In this document: positions 8,479 through 16,580 of the stretch, one piece after another
Position numbering within the stretch: the first letter of the stretch is position 1
Layout: every line of letters starts with the position of its first letter
DNA from: Nioella aestuarii
GTDB lineage: Bacteria > Pseudomonadota > Alphaproteobacteria > Rhodobacterales > Rhodobacteraceae
Length of the DNA: 64,000 nucleotides
Assembly: GCF_050896395.1 (NCBI RefSeq)
Contig: NZ_JBPBBA010000018.1
Span: forward strand, 1-64,000
Direction of reading: 5' to 3'
The notes under the pieces: model-generated
The model's database searches: none
The model's input: the letters and a program-made list of their open reading frames with translations, nothing else
Told to the model about the DNA's origin: nothing
Made by a program: the position numbers and the translations under genes

Positions 8479-9998
8479 GAGTCCGTGCGCAAATCGGCAT
8501 GGTGCTGAACCTCGATAAATGCATCGGGTGCCACACCTGTTCCGTCACCTGCAAGAACGTGTGGACCAGCCGCGACGGCGTCGAATACGCCTGGTTCAAC
8601 AACGTCGAAACCAAGCCGGGCACCGGCTACCCGACCGACTGGGAAAACCAGAAGAAGTGGAACGGCGGCTGGCAACGGACCAAGGGCGGCAGGCTGATCC
8701 CCAAACAGGGCGGCAAGTGGCGGATTCTGGCGAATATCTTCGCCAACCCGGATCTGCCCGAGATCGACGACTATTATGAACCGTTCGATTTCGACTACGA
8801 CCACCTGAAATCGGCCCCGGAAATGGAGGCGTTCCCGACGGCGCGCCCCCGATCCAAGATCACCGGCGAACGGATGGAGAAGATCGAGAAAGGCCCGAAC
8901 TGGGAGGAAATCCTGGGCGGCGAATTCTCGAAACGGTCCGAGGACTACAACTTCGAGGGCATCCAAAAGCAGATCTACGGGGAATACGAGAACACCTTCA
9001 TGATGTATCTCCCGCGCCTCTGCGAACACTGCCTGAACCCGGCCTGCGCCGCGTCCTGCCCCTCTGGCGCGATCTACAAGCGCGAGGAAGACGGCATCGT
9101 CCTCATTGACCAGGAAAAATGCCGGGGCTGGCGGATGTGCGTCTCTGGCTGCCCCTACAAGAAGGTCTATTACAACTGGTCCACGGGCAAATCCGAGAAA
9201 TGCACGCTCTGCTATCCGCGCATTGAATCGGGCAACCCGACCGTTTGTTCGGAAACCTGCGTGGGCCGCATCCGCTACCTTGGTGTCATGCTCTATGACG
9301 CCGACAAGATCGGTGAGGCGGCGAATGTGCCGTCTGAAAAAGAGCTCTACGACGCGCAGCTCGATGTCTTCCTCGACCCCAACGACCCGGCGGTGATCGA
9401 AGCGGCCCATGCCGAGGGCATCCCGCAGGACTGGATCAAGGCGGCACAGGAGAGCCCGATCTGGAAGATGGCGATGGAGTGGAAGATCGCCTTCCCGCTG
9501 CATCCGGAATACCGGACGCTGCCGATGGTCTGGTACATCCCGCCGCTGTCGCCCATTCAGAATGCCGCTCAGGCCGGGGCGATCGGGGCCGATGGCGACA
9601 TGCCGGACGTGCGCAGCTTGCGCATCCCGCTGCGCTACCTCGCCAACATGCTGACCGCAGGCGATGAGGCCCCGGTGGCACAGGCGCTGGAACGGATGCT
9701 GGCCATGCGCGCCTATATGCGGGCCAAGACCGTGGACGGCGTGAATGATGAAGGCATTGCCGCGCGGGTGGGCCTTTCGGGGCGCGTGATCGAGGACATG
9801 TACAAGATCATGGCCCTTGCCGATTACGAGGACCGCTTCGTCATTCCGACCACCCACCGTGAACAGGTCGAAGAGGCCTATGACCTGAAGGGCGGCTGCG
9901 GCTTCACCGATGGCAATGGCTGTTCCACCGGCATCTCGAAGGGGTCTCTCTTCGGGGGCTCCAAGAAACCCCTGAAAATGCCCGAGGAGGTGCGCTGA
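8475..9998 (+). CDS. narH: Respiratory nitrate reductase beta subunit NarH
   Basis: A 507-residue electron-transfer subunit carrying four iron-sulfur clusters. Four Cys groups are visible: Cys16/19/22/26 near the N-terminus, CEHCLNPAC, CRGWRMC and CTLCYP with CSETC. The Trp in CRGWRMC replaces a Cys, the hallmark of the [3Fe-4S] centre of NarH. It relays electrons from the NarI hemes to NarG. It starts inside the end of narG (ATGA overlap) and ends one base before narJ, so the operon is tightly coupled. Length and motifs are normal. Confidence 0.97.
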   Translation: MRVRAQIGMVLNLDKCIGCHTCSVTCKNVWTSRDGVEYAWFNNVETKPGTGYPTDWENQKKWNGGWQRTKGGRLIPKQGGKWRILANIFANPDLPEIDDYYEPFDFDYDHLKSAPEMEAFPTARPRSKITGERMEKIEKGPNWEEILGGEFSKRSEDYNFEGIQKQIYGEYENTFMMYLPRLCEHCLNPACAASCPSGAIYKREEDGIVLIDQEKCRGWRMCVSGCPYKKVYYNWSTGKSEKCTLCYPRIESGNPTVCSETCVGRIRYLGVMLYDADKIGEAANVPSEKELYDAQLDVFLDPNDPAVIEAAHAEGIPQDWIKAAQESPIWKMAMEWKIAFPLHPEYRTLPMVWYIPPLSPIQNAAQAGAIGADGDMPDVRSLRIPLRYLANMLTAGDEAPVAQALERMLAMRAYMRAKTVDGVNDEGIAARVGLSGRVIEDMYKIMALADYEDRFVIPTTHREQVEEAYDLKGGCGFTDGNGCSTGISKGSLFGGSKKPLKMPEEVR

Positions 9999-9999
9999 C

Positions 10000-10704
10000 A
10001 TGGACCGGACCCTGAAAGCCCTGTCACTGATCCTGAGCTACCCGACCGAGGAGCTGCAGCAGGCCATGCCCGAAATCGCGGGCGTCCTGATCGCGGAACC
10101 CGGCCTGACGGCGGTGGCACGGCGCGCGCTGAGCCCGCTGCTGGAAGAGCTGGAGATGCTCGATATCTACGAGTTGCAGGAACGCTACGTGATGCTCTTC
10201 GACCGCTCGCGGACGCTGTCGCTCAACCTCTTCGAACATGTCCATGGCGAAAGCCGGGACCGGGGCGGCGCGATGGTCAGCCTGATCGAAACCTATCGGG
10301 AGGGCGGGTTCGACCCCGCCACCTCGGAACTGCCCGACCACCTGCCGGTGCTTCTGGAATTCCTGTCCACGCGACCCTTCGGCGAGGCGCAGGATACCTT
10401 GGCGGACGCGGCGCATATCCTTGAGGCGCTTTCCGCCCGGCTGGTCCGGCGGGAAAGCAACTATGCCGCCGCGTTCGCCGCCCTTTTGCAGCTGGCAGAT
10501 GTCAAAGCAGATCAGAAGGCCGTGGCCGAGCTGCTGGAACAGCCCGATGCGGACCCCGAAGATCTCGAAGCGCTGGATCAGGTCTGGGAGGAGAGCGAAG
10601 TGCTTTTCGGCCCCGACCCAAATGCAGGCTGTCCGCAGGTGCGCGGCATGCTGGCCCGCATGGATGAACCGATCAATCCCGCCCCCGGCGTGGCCGCCGA
10701 ATAA
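10000..10704 (+). CDS. narJ: Nitrate reductase assembly chaperone NarJ
   Basis: A 234-residue helical protein of the NarJ/TorD-like chaperone family. It binds apo-NarG, allows molybdenum cofactor insertion and blocks premature membrane attachment. The conserved LSYPTEEL start, the FEHVHGESRDRG segment and the LPDHLPVLLEFLS region are present. It lies between narH and narI, 1 base after narH and 11 bases before narI, as in standard narGHJI operons. Nothing unusual is seen. Confidence 0.95.
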   Translation: MDRTLKALSLILSYPTEELQQAMPEIAGVLIAEPGLTAVARRALSPLLEELEMLDIYELQERYVMLFDRSRTLSLNLFEHVHGESRDRGGAMVSLIETYREGGFDPATSELPDHLPVLLEFLSTRPFGEAQDTLADAAHILEALSARLVRRESNYAAAFAALLQLADVKADQKAVAELLEQPDADPEDLEALDQVWEESEVLFGPDPNAGCPQVRGMLARMDEPINPAPGVAAE

Positions 10705-10715
10705 AGGAGGCTCAG

Positions 10716-11423
10716 ATGCACAATTTTCTCTTCGGGATATACCCCTATATCGCCCTCGCGGTGATGATCTTCGGGTCCATCGCGCGCTATGATCGGGATC
10801 CGTTCACCTGGAAAAGCTCCTCCTCGCAGCTTCTCAGACGCAAGCAACTGGTGATCGGTTCGATCCTTTTCCATATCGGCGTTCTGGTGATCTTTGTGGG
10901 CCACCTCGTCGGCCTGCTGACGCCGATTTGGATCTTCGACGCCTTAGGCATCAGCCACGGGGCCAAGCAGGTGCTGGCCGTTGTCGCTGGCGGCATCGCG
11001 GGCGTCATGGCACTGGTGGGCGGCGGCATGCTGTTTCACCGCCGCTGGACCGATCCGCGCATCAAGGCCACGTCGAGCTTTGCCGACACCGCCATTCTGG
11101 CGCTTCTGCTGGCGCAACTGATCTTGGGGCTGGGAACGATCTTCGTTTCGCTCCAGCATCTCGACGGGCATGAAATGACGCTGTTCATGGCCTGGGCGCA
11201 GGGGATCTTCACCTTCCAGTCCGGCGCCGCGGATCACATCGCGGGGGCCGCACTGATCTTCAAACTGCACCTCTTCTTGGGTCTGACAATCTTCCTCGTC
11301 TTCCCCTTCACGCGGCTTGTGCACATCCTGTCCGGCATTGCGGCCCCGTTCCGCTATCTGTTCACCCGCCCCGGGTATCAGATCGTCCGGTCGCGCCGCC
11401 GTGCCACGAACCGGGCGGACTGA
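10716..11423 (+). CDS. narI: Nitrate reductase gamma subunit NarI
   Basis: A 235-residue integral membrane diheme cytochrome b with five predicted membrane helices. It oxidises quinol at the periplasmic side and passes electrons through two b-hemes to NarH. Heme-ligand His candidates lie in FHIGVLVIFVGHLVG and in KLHLFLG near FTRLVH. AAAGGAGG precedes ATG 10716 with good spacing. It completes narGHJI and ends 3 bases before the isomerase gene, which suggests that the downstream genes are cotranscribed. Confidence 0.95.
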   Translation: MHNFLFGIYPYIALAVMIFGSIARYDRDPFTWKSSSSQLLRRKQLVIGSILFHIGVLVIFVGHLVGLLTPIWIFDALGISHGAKQVLAVVAGGIAGVMALVGGGMLFHRRWTDPRIKATSSFADTAILALLLAQLILGLGTIFVSLQHLDGHEMTLFMAWAQGIFTFQSGAADHIAGAALIFKLHLFLGLTIFLVFPFTRLVHILSGIAAPFRYLFTRPGYQIVRSRRRATNRAD

Positions 11424-11426
11424 GCC

Positions 11427-12227
11427 ATGAGTAACGCCCTGTTCCCCGACCTGACCGTCAACGGTGAACCCGTGCCACAGGCGGTCATCGCCGCTGAAGC
11501 GCAACATCACTACGCGCCCAAGGACAAGCCCGGCATCGCCTGGCGCAAGGCCGCCAATGCCGTCGCCATGCGCAGCCTGCTGCTGCAGGAGGCCCGCCGC
11601 CGTGGTCTGACGCCCAAAGCGCAAGAGATCGGGCCGGGGCGGTTTGAAACAGAAGAGGAGGCCCTGATCAGGGGCCTTCTCGACCAAGCGATCCGCGTCG
11701 AGGCCCCGAGCAAGGACGCCATCCGCGCAGAATACGACCGCGATCCCGGACGGTTCCGCGCGCCGCCCCTTTGGGAGGTGTCTCACATCCTCATCGCCTG
11801 CGACCCGCGCGACCCTGAATCTCGCGAAAAGGCAGAGGTCCGGGCGTGTGAGCTTGCCGACAAAGCGCTGCAAGCACCGAATCGTTTTACGCAGTTGGCC
11901 TCCGAAACCAGCGATTGCAGATCACGCGCAACCGGCGGCGTACTTGGCCAGCTTTGTCCCGGTGATACCGTGCCGGAATTCGAGGCTGCCTTGCACAAGC
12001 TTTCCGAAGGGGAGGTCACAGCAAGGCCCGTTCTGACCCGCCATGGCTGGCACGTCATCCGCATGGATGCGCTGGCCGAGGGCGCGGTGCTGCCCTTCGA
12101 AGCGGTCAAACCCCGCATCGCAGACGCGCTGGAGAGAACGGCGTGGGCACGGGCGGCCAGAGAATTCGTCGCCACGCTGATCGAACAGGCTGACATTACC
12201 GGCGCCGATCTGTCTCGCCCGATCTGA
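11427..12227 (+). CDS. Parvulin-type peptidyl-prolyl cis-trans isomerase
   Basis: A 266-residue protein with a helical N-terminal part (residues 1-110) and a parvulin/rotamase domain (about 115-220) that begins at EVSHILIAC and ends at RHGWHVIRMD, both diagnostic. Parvulins catalyse prolyl isomerisation and act as folding helpers. No signal peptide is apparent, so it probably works in the cytoplasm. It starts 3 bases after narI, and isomerases of this kind (NifM/PpiC-like) are known at the end of some nar operons. A role in maturing the reductase or in handling NarJ complexes is inference. It ends 14 bases before the carbonic anhydrase gene. Confidence 0.85.
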   Translation: MSNALFPDLTVNGEPVPQAVIAAEAQHHYAPKDKPGIAWRKAANAVAMRSLLLQEARRRGLTPKAQEIGPGRFETEEEALIRGLLDQAIRVEAPSKDAIRAEYDRDPGRFRAPPLWEVSHILIACDPRDPESREKAEVRACELADKALQAPNRFTQLASETSDCRSRATGGVLGQLCPGDTVPEFEAALHKLSEGEVTARPVLTRHGWHVIRMDALAEGAVLPFEAVKPRIADALERTAWARAAREFVATLIEQADITGADLSRPI

Positions 12228-12241
12228 GGATCCATCCCGCC

Positions 12242-12859
12242 ATGATGTCAGACCTTTTCAACCGCAACCGGGCCTGGGCCGCCAACCAGACCACCCGCGA
12301 TCCCGGTTTCTTCAACCGGCTCGTGCAGCAACAGGCGCCGGAGTTCTTTTGGATCGGCTGTTCCGACAGCCGGGTGCCTGCGAATGTGGTGGCCGGGCTC
12401 GATCCCGGTGAGGTTTTCGTTCATCGCAACGTCGCCAATGTCGTGCACTCGTCTGACATGAACCTGCTTTCTGCGCTGGAGTTTGCTGTCGAGGCATTGA
12501 AGGTGCGCGAAATCATCGTGTGTGGCCATTACGGTTGCGGCGGTGTCAAGGCCGCGACCGAAGAAAACCTGCCGCACGGGCTGGCCGATCATTGGCTAGA
12601 ACCGATCCGACGGCTGGCCCGCGCTTGTGCCGTCGATCTGGCACATTGTGCTGATATGGAAGCTCGACGCGACCGGCTGGCCGAACTGAACGTGATCGAG
12701 GGTGTGCGCCGTGTGGCAGAAACCCCGATCCTGCAACGGGCCTGGGGGCGCAAAGCCAACCTTCGCGTCCATGGGCTGATTTACGGGCTGAAGGACGGTC
12801 GACTTGGTGATCTGGATTGCACCATCGGGCCGGGCCACTTCCAAAAGAGTGGAACCTAA
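12242..12859 (+). CDS. Beta-class carbonic anhydrase
   Basis: A 205-residue beta-carbonic anhydrase, interconverting CO2 and bicarbonate. The zinc and catalytic residues are all visible: Cys40-Ser-Asp42-Ser-Arg44, and His96 and Cys99 in CGHYGCGG, the layout of the active type. Two adjacent ATG codons (12242 and 12245) could serve as start; the ribosome site is weak. The position in the nar run is unusual. A possible reason is pH or bicarbonate balance during proton-consuming nitrate reduction, but this is inference. The neighbours are the isomerase upstream and a DUF2478 gene 40 bases downstream. Confidence 0.9.
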   Translation: MMSDLFNRNRAWAANQTTRDPGFFNRLVQQQAPEFFWIGCSDSRVPANVVAGLDPGEVFVHRNVANVVHSSDMNLLSALEFAVEALKVREIIVCGHYGCGGVKAATEENLPHGLADHWLEPIRRLARACAVDLAHCADMEARRDRLAELNVIEGVRRVAETPILQRAWGRKANLRVHGLIYGLKDGRLGDLDCTIGPGHFQKSGT

Positions 12860-12899
12860 GATGCCCCCTGACACAACAAATAGAACTGAGGATCCCTCA

Positions 12900-13451
12900 A
12901 TGAACATTGCCTACACTTTGGCCCCCGGACGCGGCGATACCGATCTGGTTCTAAATACAGTAGCCGACCAGTTGATCACCCGTGGATACAAGCCCTGCGG
13001 AACCGTCCAGATCAACACTGAACGGTCGGATGCCGGACCATGCGATATGGATGTGAAAGTGTTACCAGACGGACCAGCAATTCGCATTTCCCAGACCCTT
13101 GGTCGAGCTTCCCGAGGATGTCGCCTAGATCCAAACGCCCTAGAGAAGGCCGTAGGTCTTGTGACCGGACACTTCGCATCCGGTGCCGACTGCCTGATCA
13201 TCAACAAGTTCGGCAAGCATGAAGCCGAAGGGCGCGGCTTCCGACAGATCATCGCCGAGGCGGTCATGAAAGAGACGCCCGTCTTAGTCGGTCTCAACAT
13301 TCTCAACGCGCAAGCATTCATGGAATTCTCCGAAGGCTTGGGCGAGGAATTGCCGCCCAGGGTGGATAGCCTGTGCGACTGGCTCGAAACACGAATACGT
13401 TCTTTCTCCGGTGAAGCGGACCGCCGCTACGCACAGGAATATCGAGGATAA
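12900..13451 (+). CDS. DUF2478-family protein
   Basis: A 183-residue protein of the DUF2478 type, which is often found beside molybdate uptake or molybdoenzyme genes and has a nucleotide-hydrolase-like fold. Visible segments include the opening YTLAPGRGDTD, the CRLDPNAL stretch and INKFGKHEAEGRG. I chose ATG 12900 because GAGGAT lies at suitable spacing; an in-frame ATG at 12861 would add 13 residues. It is the last gene of the nar-direction run, which fits a molybdenum-cofactor or molybdate role, but no function can be shown from sequence. Confidence 0.75.
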   Translation: MNIAYTLAPGRGDTDLVLNTVADQLITRGYKPCGTVQINTERSDAGPCDMDVKVLPDGPAIRISQTLGRASRGCRLDPNALEKAVGLVTGHFASGADCLIINKFGKHEAEGRGFRQIIAEAVMKETPVLVGLNILNAQAFMEFSEGLGEELPPRVDSLCDWLETRIRSFSGEADRRYAQEYRG

Positions 13452-13757
13452 GACTGGTATCGACGCTAACCAGGCCTGAGGAAATGGTCACGAACCATCG
13501 ACAAGTTGAGATGCTCGTCGGTGAGAGATACTGCCATTGAACGGCGAATGGCTGCTCTTCAATAAGCACGTCTGGCTGAGAACCATCGCAATTCGGCCCT
13601 TTTCAATTTTTCCGTCGACAGCAAGCTGCGCACAGCTGCCGTTGGTCGGCGACGCAGCGAATGACCGCTCCCCGCCCGATTCGCGCAAGCGTCGCTTCCG
13701 GCCCATTGCGGATATCCGTAAGATTTTCAGGACATGTCCGCTTTGCAGAAGCGCAAC
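13452..13757. repeat. Gene-free gap with degenerate interspersed repeat, copy 2
   Basis: About 300 bases without a convincing gene between convergent operons. The segment around 13625-13720 contains GCTTCCGGCCCATTGC (13694-13709), shared with copy 1 at 338-353, plus several GCTGC and GCAGC words. A short frame crossing it is probably an artefact of the repeat. No clear rho-independent terminator is seen for the nar run. Confidence 0.4.
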
Positions 13758-15077
13758 CTAAAGCTGTTCGTTCCAACGCGGGTGTGCATCATCAATGATG
13801 AACCCGTGGGCATGCTTCCTGTGCCCTCGAAGGTGCGGGTGGTCGAGCGGTAGATTGTTGTGGGTATGTTCCACGATTTCCGGATCTTCGCTCGGCCAAA
13901 GACAAAGCGCAGCTACTATTCCGACCGTCGCCAAGCTTGCCAACACGACCAGAGCAGGAAGCAAACCGAACGTGGTCATGAGCCATCCTGACAGCGGGTA
14001 TGTCACCAACCAACAGGCGTGCGACAAGGCGAACTGAGCAGCGAAGATGGCCGGTCTGTCCTCAGCATGAGCTGAGCGGCGCAGTAGGCGGCCAGACGGC
14101 GTCTGGACCGTCGAGTAGCCAATGCCCACAACCAGCCACACGAACAGTAGTAGCGGCCAGCTCAGCCCGACCATAAGGGTCGCCGCCGCGATCCCAAGGA
14201 GTGCTGCAACCATCGCCCACGCGCCAGCGACCATCACTGGCCTGTCCTTGACGTGATCCAGCACGCGCGGCAAGAGAAGCGCCGCGATCATACTGCCCGC
14301 CCCGAAGGCAAACATCGTCCATGCCAAGGCGCTTTCGCCCAAGCCAAGCTCTGCCCGCACCAGAACGACCGAATTCACGAGCACCATTGCACCCGCGCTT
14401 GAGACCGCAAGGTTGAGGCCAAGAAGCCCGCGTAGACGTGGAGTGGCGAGGTAGATACGGATGCCCCTCGTGGTGCGGTCATAGATGCCGCGCGGTTCCG
14501 ATGCCTTTGGGCTTGGGAGGAAAACCGAAACCACGAGCAGGGCAGAGGCCGCAAAGCCAACCGCTGTTGCAAGAAAGAGGTTATTGAAGGTCATTACCGC
14601 AAGCAGGAGCGCGGCGAGTGTCGGGCTGATGATGTTTTCAAGATCATAGGCGAGCCGCGAGAGCGACAGGGCGCGGGTGTAGCGGCCCTCGTCTGGCAAC
14701 ACGTCGGGGATCGTGGCTTGAAACGTCGGTGTGAAGGCAGCAGACGCGGATTGCAGCAGGAAGATCAGCACGTAGACCTGCCAGACTTCGGTAACAAACG
14801 GCAGACAAAGCGCAACCGCCCCGCGCACCAGATCAAGGGCCACCAGCAGAACGCGGCGGTTCACCCGGTCTGCGAAAGCCCCAGCAACGGGTGCAATGCC
14901 GACATAAGCCACCATCTTGATGGTGAACACGGTCCCCAACACCATGGCCGCGCCGTCGCCAGCCAGGTCGTAGGCAAGGAGCCCAAGCGCGACAGTGGCG
15001 AGCCCGGTCCCCAATAGCGCGACAACCTGCGCCAGAAACAGGTGGCGATAGGTGCGATCGGATAGAATGTCGAACAT
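13758..15077 (-). CDS. MFS metal exporter with His-rich tail (NreB-like)
   Basis: A 439-residue major facilitator protein with 12 predicted helices (DxxNRR-type loop DRVNRR after helix 2). The last 40 residues form a cytoplasmic tail with nine His (EHTH, DHPH, RGH, KHAH, DAH). His-rich C-termini are typical of NreB-type nickel exporters. It follows a DmeR-like repressor by 8 bases, so it is very likely the repressor's target. Efflux of nickel or cobalt is therefore the best guess. Other drug or siderophore exporters of the EntS type share the fold but usually lack the His tail. Confidence 0.7.
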   Translation of the reverse strand: MFDILSDRTYRHLFLAQVVALLGTGLATVALGLLAYDLAGDGAAMVLGTVFTIKMVAYVGIAPVAGAFADRVNRRVLLVALDLVRGAVALCLPFVTEVWQVYVLIFLLQSASAAFTPTFQATIPDVLPDEGRYTRALSLSRLAYDLENIISPTLAALLLAVMTFNNLFLATAVGFAASALLVVSVFLPSPKASEPRGIYDRTTRGIRIYLATPRLRGLLGLNLAVSSAGAMVLVNSVVLVRAELGLGESALAWTMFAFGAGSMIAALLLPRVLDHVKDRPVMVAGAWAMVAALLGIAAATLMVGLSWPLLLFVWLVVGIGYSTVQTPSGRLLRRSAHAEDRPAIFAAQFALSHACWLVTYPLSGWLMTTFGLLPALVVLASLATVGIVAALCLWPSEDPEIVEHTHNNLPLDHPHLRGHRKHAHGFIIDDAHPRWNEQL

Positions 15078-15085
15078 GTTTGTCC

Positions 15086-15343
15086 TCAGAGGTAGCGAGA
15101 GATCGCCTTCAATTCTGACTTGTCATGGTCATCGCCAGCGTCGAGACAGTTATCCATGTGGTCATGGATAAAAGCCTGCTTCGCGTTCCGGATGGCGCTT
15201 TCCACGGCCTGTAGCTGCTGTGCGACTTCGAGGCAGGGCCGCCCTTCCTCGATCATTGCAATAACGGAGTGCAAGTGCCCATCGGCGCGTTTCAGCCGGG
15301 ATATGACCCTGGGATGGCTTGCATGGGTATGGGGCTTTGTCAT
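15086..15343 (-). CDS. dmeR: Metal-responsive repressor, DmeR/RcnR family
   Basis: An 85-residue all-helical CsoR/RcnR-family repressor. The candidate metal ligands of the Ni/Co branch are visible: N-terminal His5, His7 and His10, Cys37 in EEGRPCLEV, and His60 and His62 in IHDHMDNC. DmeR proteins lose DNA binding when they take up Ni(II) or Co(II). It is the first gene of a two-gene minus-strand operon with the exporter and is divergent from the His-rich protein/HupE operon. A palindrome at 15357-15369 in the shared promoter region is a candidate operator for both directions. Confidence 0.85.
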   Translation of the reverse strand: MTKPHTHASHPRVISRLKRADGHLHSVIAMIEEGRPCLEVAQQLQAVESAIRNAKQAFIHDHMDNCLDAGDDHDKSELKAISRYL

Positions 15344-15356
15344 ATGAAATGGCTAA

Positions 15357-15369
15357 CCTCCCCGGGAGG
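15357..15369. promoter_or_regulatory. Candidate DmeR operator
   Basis: CCTCCC-C-GGGAGG, a perfect C/G-tract palindrome between the divergent repressor and His-rich/HupE operons. CsoR/RcnR-family operators are G/C tracts flanked by short inverted repeats, so the form and place fit. Confidence 0.5.
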
Positions 15370-15420
15370 ATGGTGCAAGACACCGCATAACGGCATGGGC
15401 AGGATGGAGCGGGTGACCAG

Positions 15421-15783
15421 ATGAGGTGCGGAAAGGCAATATTGCACGGCATGCGCCGCGCGCTGTTTGTCTTGTCGTGTTTCGCGCTCATCGCCTGGAA
15501 CGTCACGCCCACCTCATCCCATGCCCCGACGGTCATCCAAACCTTGCAAGAACATGCGGAAATGGTCGCGACACACGGGCATTCTCATGGGCTTGAAGAA
15601 GACCTGATGTGGGCGCTGCACGGGCATAGCCATGACACAGCAGATCACGACCATTCACAAGCTGTTCTCATGCCCTCCCGCGTGAACCAATCCCACACTG
15701 AAGCCGGTTCGGTATGGCGCATTCTTGCGTCCTTGGATTGGCAATCCCCGCATTTCCGATTGGAACGTCCTCCACGCGTGTGA
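15421..15783 (+). CDS. Exported His-rich small protein
   Basis: A 120-residue product whose N-terminal third has a hydrophobic segment (about residues 12-34) like a signal peptide or anchor. A His-rich middle follows, with THGHSHG, HGHSHD and HDHS words (about 45-82), then a short basic tail. The His groups suggest binding or buffering of Ni, Co or Zn in the periplasm. An internal ATG at residue 11 may be the true start. It is the first gene of the operon with the HupE-like permease, 55 bases apart. I know no named family for it. Confidence 0.6.
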   Translation: MRCGKAILHGMRRALFVLSCFALIAWNVTPTSSHAPTVIQTLQEHAEMVATHGHSHGLEEDLMWALHGHSHDTADHDHSQAVLMPSRVNQSHTEAGSVWRILASLDWQSPHFRLERPPRV

Positions 15784-15838
15784 TGCCGCCTCAAAGGGCT
15801 TTCATTCACACGATCACGGACAATCCAAGGAGCAAACC

Positions 15839-16564
15839 ATGCAATCCGTTCTCGCGGATGGCCTTTCGCGGTGCCGATCACGCGCCGCTGCCATCCTGTC
15901 TTCTCTGGCCATCTTGATGCTTTGGGCATCTGCGGCCGCTGCCCACAACGTCACCGAAGGTGATGCGGGCTACATCCAGGAAATCTGGGGGATCAACATC
16001 ATCCCCTTCATGTATCTCGGCGCCAAGCACATGGTGACCGGATACGACCACATCCTTTTCCTACTGGGTGTTGTGTTCTTCCTCTACAAGATGAAGGACG
16101 TCGGCATCTATGTCAGCCTCTTTGCCATAGGGCATTCGACCACGATGCTGCTCGGCGTCTGGTTCGGCTGGGGCATCAACGCCTACATCATCGACGCCAT
16201 CATCGGCCTGTCAGTCGTCTACAAGGCGCTCGACAATCTCGGCGCCTATCAGCGCTGGTTCGGGTTCCAGCCCAACACCAAGGCCGCGACGCTGATCTTC
16301 GGCTTCTTCCATGGCACAGGTCTGGCCACGAAGATTCTCGACTACGAGATCGCGTCGGAAGGGCTTCTGCCTAATCTCATCGCGTTCAACGTGGGTGTCG
16401 AGATCGGGCAGCTCATGGCGCTCGCCGTGATCCTGATAGTCATGGGTTACTGGCGGAAGTCCCCCAACTTCTTTCGCCAGGCCTACACCGTCAACGTCGT
16501 CATGATGTCCATGGGTTTCATCCTGATGGGCTACCAGATCACCGGCTTCTTCGTCGCCGCGTAA
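15839..16564 (+). CDS. hupE: HupE/UreJ-family metal permease
   Basis: A 241-residue membrane protein with a cleavable signal (residues about 14-35, ending ASAAAA before HNVTEGD) and six to seven helices. The family marker GYDHILFLLG and later GHSTTM and FFHGTGLA segments are present. HupE/UreJ proteins are nickel or cobalt permeases, often with an N-terminal His after signal cleavage, as here. AAGGAG 7 bases before ATG 15839 fixes the start. The surrounding DmeR-like repressor, His-rich protein and exporter support a metal role. Whether it imports or exports is not visible. Confidence 0.8.
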   Translation: MQSVLADGLSRCRSRAAAILSSLAILMLWASAAAAHNVTEGDAGYIQEIWGINIIPFMYLGAKHMVTGYDHILFLLGVVFFLYKMKDVGIYVSLFAIGHSTTMLLGVWFGWGINAYIIDAIIGLSVVYKALDNLGAYQRWFGFQPNTKAATLIFGFFHGTGLATKILDYEIASEGLLPNLIAFNVGVEIGQLMALAVILIVMGYWRKSPNFFRQAYTVNVVMMSMGFILMGYQITGFFVAA

Positions 16565-16580
16565 CTTATTGGAGACCAAA

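Noticed and set aside
8373..10001. A 542-codon open frame on the minus strand opposite narH
   Set aside because: It is antisense to a complete, motif-bearing narH, is His/Arg/Ala-rich as expected for the mirror of high-GC coding DNA, and has no ribosome site or recognisable domain.
13537..13761. A 74-codon frame in the gap after DUF2478
   Set aside because: It covers an interspersed repeat, has no ribosome site, and frames of this kind commonly arise from such repeats in related genomes.
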